Shown piece by piece: positions 56,222 through 64,000 of a DNA stretch of 64,000 bases. Under the pieces are notes generated by a model, which saw only the letters and a program-made list of their open reading frames with translations, was not told where the DNA came from and ran no database searches. A program made the position numbers and the translations under genes. The first letter of the stretch is position 1; each line of letters begins with the position of its first letter. The DNA is from an uncultured Massilia sp. (GTDB lineage: Bacteria > Pseudomonadota > Gammaproteobacteria > Burkholderiales > Burkholderiaceae_D): the NCBI RefSeq assembly GCF_913773735.1, contig NZ_CAJYEB010000009.1, positions 23,688 through 87,687 on the forward strand, given 5' to 3'.

Positions 56222-57577
56222 TCAAGGCTCGCGGATGGCCTCGTCCAGCCCCTTGGTCAGCGGCCACAGCAGGTAGGACAGCACGGTGCGCTTGCCGACC
56301 ACGATCTCGGCCGTGAGCGTCATGCCCGGCAGCAGGCGCGCCTGCGGCTCCATGTTTTTCAAACCGGCCTTGCCCAGGTCGATGCGGCTGACGTAGTAGG
56401 CGTCGGTGCCCGCGGCCGCGTTCGGGGTCTCGCGCTTGAACGCGTCCTCGCTGAGCGTGCGCACACGCGCGTCGAGCGTGCCGTGCTTCTGGAACGGGAA
56501 GGCGTCGAGCTTGATGTGCACCTCGTCGCCCGGCTTGACGTGGCCGACGTCGAGCGAATCGATCTGCACCTCGGCGTCCAGCGCGGCGCCGATCGGCACC
56601 AGCGTGAACATGCGCTCGGCCGCCTGCGCCACCGACCCCTGCGACAGCTTGGCGATGTCCTGCACCATGGCGTCCACCGGCGCGGTCAACACCACCATGT
56701 TGTGGCGCAGCGTGCCCTTCTTGAGCTGCTCGGCGGTGGCGTCGCGGTCGCGCGTCAGCGCCAGCATGTCCTCGATGATCTTCTGGCGCCAGCCATTGAC
56801 GAAGGCGCGCTTCTCCGCTTCCAGGCCGGCCAGCTCGCGCCGCACCTCCGGTTCCTGGTTCTTGCTCAGGATGTAGTCGCGCTCGACCTCCATGCGCTTG
56901 TTGCGCGCGTCCAGCAGGCTGGCCTTGGCGCCGAACTTCTGCGCCACCAGGCTTTCCTGCATCGACTCGACCTCGCGCAACGACCTGGTGCGGTCGCCCA
57001 GCGCCTGCTGGTCGCGCAGATTGGTTTCCAGCGCGGCGCGCGCGCGCGCGATGTTCTGGTCCAGGCGCGCCATCTGCGCCTCGAAGTTGGCACGGCGCTC
57101 GCCGGCCAGCTTGTCCTGCAGCAGCGTGTCGGCCGTGGCGCCGGCCGTCTCCGCCGGCGCCCGCCTGCCGGCCAGCTCGGCTTCCAGGCGCTTGACCTGG
57201 GTGTCGAGGCTGTCGAACTTCAGGCGCAGCTGGGCCTGGTCGGCGTCGGCGTCGGTCGGGTCGAGCGTGGCCAGGCGTTCGCCCTTCTTGACCACCTGGC
57301 CGATGCGCACGTCGATCGAGCGGATGATCGAGGTCTCGATCGGCTGCACGACGATGTTGGCGGACGGCGTAGTCAGGCGCCCCTGGGCCTTGACCACTTC
57401 GTCGACCTGGGCCACGGCCGCCCACACCAGGAAGCACAGCATCATCGCGGCCAGCGCGTGGATGGTGATGCGGGCATAGGGCGGCAGCGGACGGCGCTCG
57501 ATCTCGTCGGCGTCCGGCAGGAACTCGACCTCGGTCGGGTCGAGCGCTTTTACAGATGACTTGTTTGCTGGTTCCAT
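56222..57577 (-). CDS. HlyD-family type I secretion adaptor
   Basis: This 451-residue membrane-fusion protein has a single N-terminal transmembrane helix (ITIHALAAMMLCFLVWAAVAQ, about 34-54) and a barrel segment VDEVVKAQGRLTTPSANIVVQPIETSIIRSIDVRIGQVVKKGERLATLD. A long coiled-coil hairpin (about 100-300) and the family ending (GMTLTAEIVVGKRTVLSYLLWPLTKGLDEAIREP) follow. It bridges the ABC transporter to a TolC-like outer-membrane channel, which is not encoded here. Its start overlaps the transporter gene by 28 bp. Confidence 0.95.
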   Translation of the reverse strand: MEPANKSSVKALDPTEVEFLPDADEIERRPLPPYARITIHALAAMMLCFLVWAAVAQVDEVVKAQGRLTTPSANIVVQPIETSIIRSIDVRIGQVVKKGERLATLDPTDADADQAQLRLKFDSLDTQVKRLEAELAGRRAPAETAGATADTLLQDKLAGERRANFEAQMARLDQNIARARAALETNLRDQQALGDRTRSLREVESMQESLVAQKFGAKASLLDARNKRMEVERDYILSKNQEPEVRRELAGLEAEKRAFVNGWRQKIIEDMLALTRDRDATAEQLKKGTLRHNMVVLTAPVDAMVQDIAKLSQGSVAQAAERMFTLVPIGAALDAEVQIDSLDVGHVKPGDEVHIKLDAFPFQKHGTLDARVRTLSEDAFKRETPNAAAGTDAYYVSRIDLGKAGLKNMEPQARLLPGMTLTAEIVVGKRTVLSYLLWPLTKGLDEAIREP

Positions 57578-59688
57578 AATTGAATGTAGGTTGAGCAGCG
57601 CGTCAGGAGTTCTTCGTGGCGGCCCGCGTCCATCAGCGAGCCGCGTTGCATGACCAGGATCGCATCGGCGTTCACCAGCGTCGACAGGCGGTGCGACACC
57701 ATGATCACGGTGCGGCCGACGGCGATGCGCGACAGGTTCTGCATGAAGATCGCCTCGCTTTCCGGATCGAGCGCGCTGGCCGCTTCGTCGAGCACGAGGA
57801 TGCGCGGCTTGGCCAGCAGGGCGCGCGCGATCGACAGGCGCTGCTTCTGCCCGCCCGACAGGTTCGAGGCATTCTCTTCGAGCATCGTGTCGTAGCCCTG
57901 CGGCATGCGTTCGATGAATTCGTCGGCGCCGGCGGCGCGCGCCGCTTCGACGATCGCCTCGAAGTCGGCTTCGGGCATGGTGGCGGCGATGTTCTCGCGC
58001 ACCGTGCCGTGGAACAGGAAGTTTTCCTGCAATACCACGCCGACCTGGCGCCGCAGGTGCGCCAGGTCGATCTCGCGCGCGTCGACGCCGTCGAAGCGCA
58101 CGATGCCTTCCTGGATCTTGTACAGGCCGTGGATGACCTTGGTGATCGTGGTCTTGCCCGAGCCGCTGCGGCCGACGATGCCGATCACGCTGCCCTCCCT
58201 GATCTCGAAGGTGGCGCGGTCGAGCGCATTGTTCTGCGCGTTCGGATAGCGGAACACGACGTTGTCGAAGGCGATGTTGCCGCGCAGTTCGGGGCGCAGG
58301 CCGCCGCCGCTACGCCCTTCCGGCGCGCGGTTCATGACTTCGCCCAGCATGCGCACCGACAGCGCCGTCTCCTGGTATTCGTTGACCAGGCCGACCAGCG
58401 CGATCAGCGGGCCGCTGACGCGGCCGGACAGCATCTGGAAGGCGATCAGGGCGCCGACCGACAGGGTCTGGTCGAACACGTCCTGGGCGCCGATCACGAT
58501 GATCGCCACCGGCAGCAGCTTGCCCAGCAGGTCGGTGATGGCATTGCCGGCGATCGAGATCTGGCCGACGCGGAACTGCATGTTCATCGAGTGCGCCGAG
58601 CGCTGGTCCCAGGTGCGCCGCTGCATCGGCTCGATCGCCAGCGCCTTCACGGTGCGCATGCCGTGGATGGTCTCGACCATCAGCGCCTGGCGCTGGCCCT
58701 CGGCCGTATACAGGTCGCTCAGGCGGCGCTGGAACGGCGGCACCATGACGGCGACGATCACGCTGATGAGCAGCGTGAACAGCATCACGATCAGCGCCAG
58801 CTTCATCGAGTAGCTGAACAGGATCGGCAGCAGTACCAGCAGCGCCGTCAGGTCGAGCGCGGTAAAGAACATGCGCCCGGTGAGGAAGTGGCGGATCTTT
58901 TCCATCTGCTGCATGTGGCGCACGATCACGCCGGCCGACGTGGTCTCGAAATAATCGATCGGCAGCGACAGCAGATGGGCGAAGGTGCGCCGCGTGAGGC
59001 GGATGTCGATCTTGTTGGTCGCCCACAAGGTCAGGATCTGGCGCATGAAGCCGAAGGTGGCCTCGAACGCCAGCGCGATGCAGATGCCGGCGGCCAGCAC
59101 CCACAGCGTGGAGATGCTGCGGTGGACCAGCACCTTGTCGATCACGAGCTGGAAGAAGATCGGCGACGCCAGCGCGAGCAGGTTCATCGCCATCGCGGCG
59201 ATGGCGATGTCGCGGAACGCGGCCTTCTGCAGCAGGATTTCCGGAATGAACCAGCGCAGGCCGAACGGCACGCGCGCGTCGGCCCCCTTGTGGGTGCGCT
59301 TGAGGAACACGACCTCGCCGCTCCACAGGGCGTTGAACGACGGCGCGTCGATCATTTTCACGACGCCCAGGTCGCCCAGCGGATCGAGGATGGCCAGCAT
59401 GGCGCCGTCGTCGACGCGGGCGCCGACGACGATCACGCTGTTGCCGTCCTTCATGCGCGCAAGCAGCGGGAACACGCCCTTCTGCCCCAGCAGCTTCTCG
59501 ACCGTCAGGCGCGTCGCCTTGGCCTTCAGGCCGATGCCTGCGGCCATGGTCAGCAGCATCGCGGACGACGGCTCCTCCGCGCGCAGCGCGTAGTCATGGA
59601 TCAGTCGTTCGGGATTGACCTGCAGGCCATGGTGCTGCGCGATGGCGGTCAGGCATTGCAATGTGGTGTGAGGATAGTTGTCGGCCAT
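57550..59688 (-). CDS. Type I secretion ABC transporter (HlyB type)
   Basis: This 712-residue protein has an N-terminal C39-peptidase-like domain (about 1-135) that lacks the catalytic cysteine: TTLQCLTAIAQHHGLQVNPE aligns with the HlyB CLD region, with Thr where the protease has Cys. It therefore binds rather than cuts the substrate. Six transmembrane helices follow (about 155-430), then the ATPase (Walker A GRSGSGKTTITK, signature NLSGGQKQRLSIARAL, Walker B ILVLDEAASALD). It should export the giant repeat protein encoded just upstream, since such substrates carry an uncleaved C-terminal signal. Confidence 0.95.
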   Translation of the reverse strand: MADNYPHTTLQCLTAIAQHHGLQVNPERLIHDYALRAEEPSSAMLLTMAAGIGLKAKATRLTVEKLLGQKGVFPLLARMKDGNSVIVVGARVDDGAMLAILDPLGDLGVVKMIDAPSFNALWSGEVVFLKRTHKGADARVPFGLRWFIPEILLQKAAFRDIAIAAMAMNLLALASPIFFQLVIDKVLVHRSISTLWVLAAGICIALAFEATFGFMRQILTLWATNKIDIRLTRRTFAHLLSLPIDYFETTSAGVIVRHMQQMEKIRHFLTGRMFFTALDLTALLVLLPILFSYSMKLALIVMLFTLLISVIVAVMVPPFQRRLSDLYTAEGQRQALMVETIHGMRTVKALAIEPMQRRTWDQRSAHSMNMQFRVGQISIAGNAITDLLGKLLPVAIIVIGAQDVFDQTLSVGALIAFQMLSGRVSGPLIALVGLVNEYQETALSVRMLGEVMNRAPEGRSGGGLRPELRGNIAFDNVVFRYPNAQNNALDRATFEIREGSVIGIVGRSGSGKTTITKVIHGLYKIQEGIVRFDGVDAREIDLAHLRRQVGVVLQENFLFHGTVRENIAATMPEADFEAIVEAARAAGADEFIERMPQGYDTMLEENASNLSGGQKQRLSIARALLAKPRILVLDEAASALDPESEAIFMQNLSRIAVGRTVIMVSHRLSTLVNADAILVMQRGSLMDAGRHEELLTRCSTYIQLWNQQTSHL

Positions 59689-59808
59689 TCCGAGTACGAA
59701 TAGAAGCGATGTGCAGCAAACCGAGAGAGTACTCCGTTGTCAGCGGGGACTGTTGCCGAGCAGCACCGCATTCACCCCTTTATTCTTCGTTTGTCGCAAT
59801 TTAGATGC

Positions 59809-59843
59809 AAAAAAAGGCAAGACCGATAACGGTCTTGCCTTTT
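59809..59843 (-). terminator. Rho-independent terminator of giant repeat protein gene
   Basis: On the minus strand a perfect 14-bp stem (59812-59825 with 59830-59843, loop of four) is followed by a T-run (complement of A residues 59809-59815). It ends transcription between the repeat-protein gene and the transporter genes. Confidence 0.92.
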
Positions 59844-59849
59844 CGTCAG

Positions 59850-59877
59850 GCGCCGGACCGGCGAACCGGTCCGGCGC
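59850..59877 (-). terminator. Second perfect hairpin after giant repeat protein gene
   Basis: GCGCCGGACCGG and its exact complement (59850-59861, 59866-59877) enclose a tetraloop reading TTCG on the minus strand. It lies 8 bp after the stop codon and just before the T-rich terminator, so it probably protects the transcript end. Confidence 0.75.
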
Positions 59878-59885
59878 GTCCCGCC

Positions 59886-62800
59886 TTACTTGTTGCCGCC
59901 GGTGGTCAGGAAACCGGTGTCCTTCGGCTGCACGACCGACTTGGCCAGCGACTCGGCGGTCGAGGTCATCGCCGCGTTCGCGCCGCCGAACTTGTTGCCG
60001 TTGGCGTCGAACTGCTTCATCGCGTCGACCATGCTGCCGACCGAGGCCAGCATGCCGGTCTTGGCGCCGCCCGACAGGTCCGGCAGGTTCAAGCCGCCCG
60101 CCGTGGTGCCGGCGGCGGTGGCGTTGAACGCCGCCATCGCCTGCACCATGTTGCCGACCTTGCCGCGCAGGGTCTCGGCGGCTGCCGGGGCCTGGGTGGC
60201 GGCCGCCTTGTCGGCGACGAACCAGACGTCGGCGCTGGCGCCGGTGCTGCCGTCGGTCTTCGTGTAGGTCGACTGCATGCCGATCCAGTTGCCCGCGTCC
60301 TTGGCCGAGGTCTTGTCGGCATTGACGTCGATGCTCGCGATCTTCAGCGATGCCAGGCTCTTCAGCTCGTCCGACTGGCTGACGCCGTCGCCGTTCGCAT
60401 CGACCCAGACCTTCAGCTGGCCGTAGGCCGCGTCCTTGGCATCGATCACGCCGTCGCCATTGACGTCCAGCTCCTTCAGCGCGTCGTAGCCGTTGGAAGC
60501 CTTCTGGCCGTTGGCCAGCACGGTCGAGGAACCGAACAGCTCGCTACCGCTGTCGATCGCGCCGTTGCCGTTGCGATCCAGGGCCAGCAGTCCGTCGGTG
60601 CCATCGGCCCAGCCGGTCGCGACCTTGCTGCCGGTGTCGAACAGGTCGAACTGCACGCCCGCGTCGATGCTGCGGGTGTGGACGCCGTCGCCGTTCAGGT
60701 CGAGCACGATCGGCGTGCCGAACTTCAGGTGCGCGACCTGCTCGGTCGACATCGCGGCCACCTGGGACGAGGTCAGCGCCTTGATCTGGCCGGTGGTCAG
60801 CGCATCGATCTGGCTGGTGCCCAGGCCGGAGATCTGGCTGGTGGTCAGCGCGGCGATCTGCGTGGTGCGCAGGGCCACGATGTCCACCGTCTCGATCGCC
60901 GCGACCTGCGCCGTCGTGAACGCGGTCAGCTGCGCCGTCGACAGGGCGGCCACCTGGCCGGTGGTCAGGCCGACCACCTGGCTGGTGGTCAGCGCGGCCA
61001 CCTGGGCCGTGGTCAGCGCACCGACCTGGCTGGTCTTCAGCGCCACCAGGTCGGCGGTCTCGATCGCCGCGACCTGGGCGGTGCCCAGCGCGCCGATCTG
61101 CACCGACGTCAGGGCCGCGACCTGGTTGGTCTTCAGCGCCACGACCTGCTCGGTCGTCAGGCCGGCCAGCTGGCTGGTGGCCAGCGCAGCGATCTCGGCC
61201 GTGGTCAGCGCGCTCGCCTGGCTCGAGGTCAGTGCGGCGATCTGGGCCGTGGTCAGGCCGGCGACCTGGGCCGTCTTCAGCGCGGCCAGGTCGTTGGTTT
61301 CCATCGCCGCGACCTGGGCCGTGCTCAGGGCGCCGATCTGGGCCGTGGTCAGGCTACCGACCTGGCCGGTGGTCAGGCCGGCGATCTGCGTCGTGCTCAG
61401 GCCGGCCACCTGGGCGGTGGTCAGCGCGGCGATCTGGACGGTCTTCAGCGCCACCAGGTCGGCGGTCTCGATCGCCGCGACCTGGGCGGTGCTCAGGGCG
61501 CCGATCTGGGTCGACGTCAGGGCCGCGACCTGGCCGGTCTTCAGGGCCACGATCTGGTCGGTCGTCAGGCCGGCCAGCTGGCTGGTCGCCAGGGCCGCGA
61601 TCTCGGCCGTGGTCAGCGCGCTCGCCTGGGCGGTGCTCAGGGCGGCGATCTGGGCGGTGGTCAGGCCGGCGATCTGGGCCGTCTTCAGCGCGGCCAGGTC
61701 GTTGGTTTCCATCGCCGCGACCTGGGCCGTGGTCAGGCCGGCGATCTGCGCGGTGGTCAGTCCACCGACCTGGCCGGTGGTCAGGCCGGCAACCTGCGCG
61801 GTCGTCAGGCCGGCCACCTGGGCGGTGGTCAGCGCGCCGATCTGGCTGGTCTTCAGGCCGGCCAGGCCGGCGGTCTCGATCGCGGCGACCTGGGCGGTAC
61901 CCAGGGCAGCGATCTGGGCGCTGGTCAGCGCGCCGATCTGGCTGGTCTTCAGGCCGACGATCTGGTCGGTCGTCAGGCCGGCCACCTGGGCGGTGGTCAG
62001 CGCGGCGACCTGGGCGCTGCTCAGCGCACCGGTCTGCGCCGAGCTCAGCGCGGCGATCTGGGCGGTCGTCAGGCCGACGATCTGGGCCGTCTTCAGCGCG
62101 GCCAGGTCGTTGGTCTCGATCGCGGCCACCTGGGCGGTGCTCAGCGCACCGACCTGGGCGCTGGTCAGCGCACCGACTTGCGCGGTCGACAGGCCGGCGA
62201 CTTGCGACGTCGACAGGCCGGCCACCTGGGCGGTGGTCAGGGCGCCGATCTGGCTGGTCTTCAGCACGGCCAGGTCGGCGCTTTCGAACGCCGCCACCTG
62301 GGCGGTGCTCAGCGCGGCGATCTGGGCCGAGGTGAGCGCACCCACCTGGCTGGTCTTCAGGCCGACGATCTGGTCGGTCGTCAGGCCGGCCACCTGGGCG
62401 GTGGTCAGCGCGGCCACCTGGGCGCTGCTCAGCGCGCCCGCCTGGGTCGAGGACAGGGCGGCCAGCTGCGCCGTGGTCAGGCCGACGATCTGGGCCGTCT
62501 TCAGCGCGGCCAGGTCGTTGGTCTCGATCGCCGCGACCTGGGCGGTGCCCAGGGCGCCAAGCTGGGCGCTGGTCAGCGCGCCGACCTGGGCGGTCGACAG
62601 GCCGGCGATCTGGTCGGTCGACATGGCGGCCACCTGGGCCGTCGTCAGGGCACCGATCTGGCTCGACTTCAGCGCAGCCAGGTCGCTCGATGCGAAGGCG
62701 GCCACCTGGGCGGTCGTCAGCGCGGCGATCTGGACCGAGCTGAGCGCACCCACCTGGCTGGTCTTCAGGCCGGCGATCTGGGCCGTGGTCAGGCCGGCGA

Positions 62801-64000
62801 TCTGGGCCGTGGTGAACGCGGCGATGTCGGCCGTGGTCAGCGCGCCCGCCTGCTCCGAGGTCAGGGCGGCCAGTTGCGCCGTGGTCAGGCCGACGATCTG
62901 GGCCGTCTTCATGGCGGCCAGGTCGCGGGTCTCGATCGCGGCCACCTGGGCGGTGCTCAGCGCGCCGATCTGGGCACTGGTCAGGCCGCCCACCTGCGCG
63001 GTCGACAGGCCGGCGATCTGGTCGGTCGACAGGCCGGCGATCTGCGCCGTGGTCAGCGCGCCGATCTGGTTCGACTTCAGCACGGCCAGGTCGGCGCTTT
63101 CGAACGCGGCCACCTGGGCGGTGCTCAGCGCGGCCAGCTGGGCCGAGGTCAGCGCCCCCACCTGGCTGGTCTTCAGGCCGGCGATCTGCGCCGTGGTCAG
63201 GCCGGCCACCTGGGCGGTGGTCAGCGCGGCGATGTCGGCGGTGGTCAGCGCGCCCGCCTGGTCGGAGGTCAGGGCCGCCAGCTGCGCGGTGGTCAGGCCG
63301 ACGATCTGGCTGGTCTTCATCGCGGCCAGGTCATTGGTCTCGATGGCGGCGACCTGGGCGGTGCTCAGCGCGCCGATCTGGGCGCTGGTCAGGCCGCCCA
63401 CTTGCGCGGTGCTCAGGCCGGCGATCTGCGCCGTGGTCAGGCCGGCCACCTGGGCGGTGGTCAAGGCGCCGATCTGGTTCGACTTCAGCACGGCCAGGTC
63501 GGCGCTTTCGATGGCGGCGACTTGCGCGGTGCTCAGCGCGGCGATCTGGGCCGAGGTCAGCGCGCCCATCTGGTTGGTCTTCAGGCCGACGATCTGGTCG
63601 GTCGTCAGGCCGGCGACTTGCGAGGTGGTCAGTGCGGCGATCTCGGCGGTGGTCAGCGCGCCTGCCTGGTCGGAGGTCAGCGCCGCCAGCTGCGCGGTGG
63701 TCAGGCCGACGATCTGGGCGGTCTTCATCGCGGCCAGGTCGTTGGTTTCGATCGCGGCGACCTGGGCGGTGCCCAGCGCGCCGATCTGCGCGCTGCTCAA
63801 ACCGCCGATCTGGGCGGTCGACAGGCCGGCGATCTGCGACGTGGTCAGGCCGGCCACCTGGGCGGTGGTCAGCGCGCCGATCTGGTTCGACTTCAGCACG
63901 GCCAGGTCGGCGCTTTCGATGGCGGCCACCTGGGCCGTCGTGAACGCGGCGATCTGGGCCGAGGTCAGCGCGCCCATCTGGTTGGTCTTCAGGCCGGCGA
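59886..64000 (-). CDS. Giant threonine-rich repeat protein, C-terminal part (5' end outside window)
   Basis: At least 1370 residues are visible, and the frame continues past base 64000. Residues encoded by 60732-64000 are almost only 8-residue units such as ALTTAQVA and GLSTAQIG, arranged in a 17-unit period. The last 281 residues (59886-60731) form a unique C-terminus: IVLDLNGDGVHT, DGLLALDRNGNGAIDSGSELFG, LDVNGDGVIDAKDAAYGQLKVW and DANGDGVSQSDELKSL are DxNGDG calcium-binding loops of the kind found near the end of RTX-type secreted proteins. A segment ending AKSVVQPKDTGFLTTGGNK is a likely type I secretion signal. No RTX nonapeptides are seen. It is a probable surface adhesin or matrix protein exported by the adjacent transporter. 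Confidence 0.9.
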   Translation of the reverse strand, partial: AGLKTNQMGALTSAQIAAFTTAQVAAIESADLAVLKSNQIGALTTAQVAGLTTSQIAGLSTAQIGGLSSAQIGALGTAQVAAIETNDLAAMKTAQIVGLTTAQLAALTSDQAGALTTAEIAALTTSQVAGLTTDQIVGLKTNQMGALTSAQIAALSTAQVAAIESADLAVLKSNQIGALTTAQVAGLTTAQIAGLSTAQVGGLTSAQIGALSTAQVAAIETNDLAAMKTSQIVGLTTAQLAALTSDQAGALTTADIAALTTAQVAGLTTAQIAGLKTSQVGALTSAQLAALSTAQVAAFESADLAVLKSNQIGALTTAQIAGLSTDQIAGLSTAQVGGLTSAQIGALSTAQVAAIETRDLAAMKTAQIVGLTTAQLAALTSEQAGALTTADIAAFTTAQIAGLTTAQIAGLKTSQVGALSSVQIAALTTAQVAAFASSDLAALKSSQIGALTTAQVAAMSTDQIAGLSTAQVGALTSAQLGALGTAQVAAIETNDLAALKTAQIVGLTTAQLAALSSTQAGALSSAQVAALTTAQVAGLTTDQIVGLKTSQVGALTSAQIAALSTAQVAAFESADLAVLKTSQIGALTTAQVAGLSTSQVAGLSTAQVGALTSAQVGALSTAQVAAIETNDLAALKTAQIVGLTTAQIAALSSAQTGALSSAQVAALTTAQVAGLTTDQIVGLKTSQIGALTSAQIAALGTAQVAAIETAGLAGLKTSQIGALTTAQVAGLTTAQVAGLTTGQVGGLTTAQIAGLTTAQVAAMETNDLAALKTAQIAGLTTAQIAALSTAQASALTTAEIAALATSQLAGLTTDQIVALKTGQVAALTSTQIGALSTAQVAAIETADLVALKTVQIAALTTAQVAGLSTTQIAGLTTGQVGSLTTAQIGALSTAQVAAMETNDLAALKTAQVAGLTTAQIAALTSSQASALTTAEIAALATSQLAGLTTEQVVALKTNQVAALTSVQIGALGTAQVAAIETADLVALKTSQVGALTTAQVAALTTSQVVGLTTGQVAALSTAQLTAFTTAQVAAIETVDIVALRTTQIAALTTSQISGLGTSQIDALTTGQIKALTSSQVAAMSTEQVAHLKFGTPIVLDLNGDGVHTRSIDAGVQFDLFDTGSKVATGWADGTDGLLALDRNGNGAIDSGSELFGSSTVLANGQKASNGYDALKELDVNGDGVIDAKDAAYGQLKVWVDANGDGVSQSDELKSLASLKIASIDVNADKTSAKDAGNWIGMQSTYTKTDGSTGASADVWFVADKAAATQAPAAAETLRGKVGNMVQAMAAFNATAAGTTAGGLNLPDLSGGAKTGMLASVGSMVDAMKQFDANGNKFGGANAAMTSTAESLAKSVVQPKDTGFLTTGGNK
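60732..64000. repeat. 24-bp coding repeats in a 408-bp higher-order array
   Basis: About 136 consecutive 24-bp units (8 codons) fill this stretch, and roughly eight copies of a 408-bp (17-unit) super-repeat can be followed. Marker units with an acidic pair (AIETNDLA and AIESADLA) recur alternately ten and seven units apart, which fixes the register. The array runs to the window edge. Confidence 0.95.

Noticed and set aside
59886..60731. RTX nonapeptide calcium repeats
   Set aside because: The GGxGxDxUx nonapeptide is absent; the calcium loops are of the DxNGDG type.
61232..62335. An Arg/Ser/Gly/Pro-rich open frame on the plus strand within the repeat array
   Set aside because: It is the complement of the 24-bp repeats; open frames in such arrays arise automatically. 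It has no ribosome site or domain.
60732..64000. Regular short repeats that could suggest a CRISPR array
   Set aside because: The period is 24 bp without unique spacers, and the array is in frame inside one protein-coding sequence.

Overview
The window is GC-rich chromosomal DNA that looks like a betaproteobacterium of the Oxalobacteraceae (Massilia/Telluria/Duganella type). I infer this from the very high GC, a PEP-CTERM surface protein with the typical C-terminal tag, the gene families present and the proteobacterial tRNA-Phe. No rRNA, insertion sequence, prophage or CRISPR array was seen. One tRNA gene is present.

Region 1-22 kb is mostly housekeeping and stress genes. It holds a truncated zinc-type oxidoreductase, a LysR regulator, a CzcE-like periplasmic protein, DUF4424, a 25-residue membrane peptide, a HAD hydrolase, a GT28-type glycosyltransferase, a large SWIM/SNF2 helicase, a lone amino-acid-type solute-binding protein coupled to a glycine-tailed membrane protein, DUF2254, a BCCT transporter, folE, a MerR regulator, an M13 metallopeptidase, yjdM, a CAP-domain protein and the ohrR-ohr peroxide pair with a clear operator and terminator.

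Region 22-36 kb carries an epoxide-hydrolase-like enzyme followed by a DipZ-like thioredoxin protein, a divergent flavin monooxygenase/TetR pair with two operator copies, an HD-GYP protein, a catalase, a chemoreceptor and a thioesterase. A PEP-CTERM unit follows: a PEP-CTERM protein behind a near-consensus sigma-54 promoter, a small secreted protein and a PA-domain zinc protease. tRNA-Phe and its terminator end the region.

Region 36-46 kb holds an unusual two-gene unit: a RavA-like MoxR ATPase fused to a predicted beta-helix, followed by an LRAT-like domain fused to a von Willebrand A domain. A perfect 22-bp palindrome lies just upstream. Next come ygiW with a QseBC-like two-component system, an old yellow enzyme with a divergent LysR regulator, and a lipocalin.

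Region 46-64 kb reads as a coherent surface-glycoprotein locus. It has a TPR/GT2 protein, a GT41 (O-GlcNAc-transferase-like) protein, another GT2, an FdtA-type ketoisomerase and a sugar aminotransferase on one side. On the other side is a tightly overlapping FkbH-ACP-GNAT-VOC acylation cassette. Then come a type I secretion adaptor (HlyD) and ABC transporter (HlyB), and finally the 3' part of a giant threonine-rich protein built from 8-residue units in a 17-unit (136-residue) higher-order repeat. My inference is that the giant protein is secreted by the adjacent transporter and may be decorated in the cytoplasm by these glycosyltransferases with an N-acylated amino-deoxysugar. Copies of a REP-like palindrome lie between convergent gene pairs.
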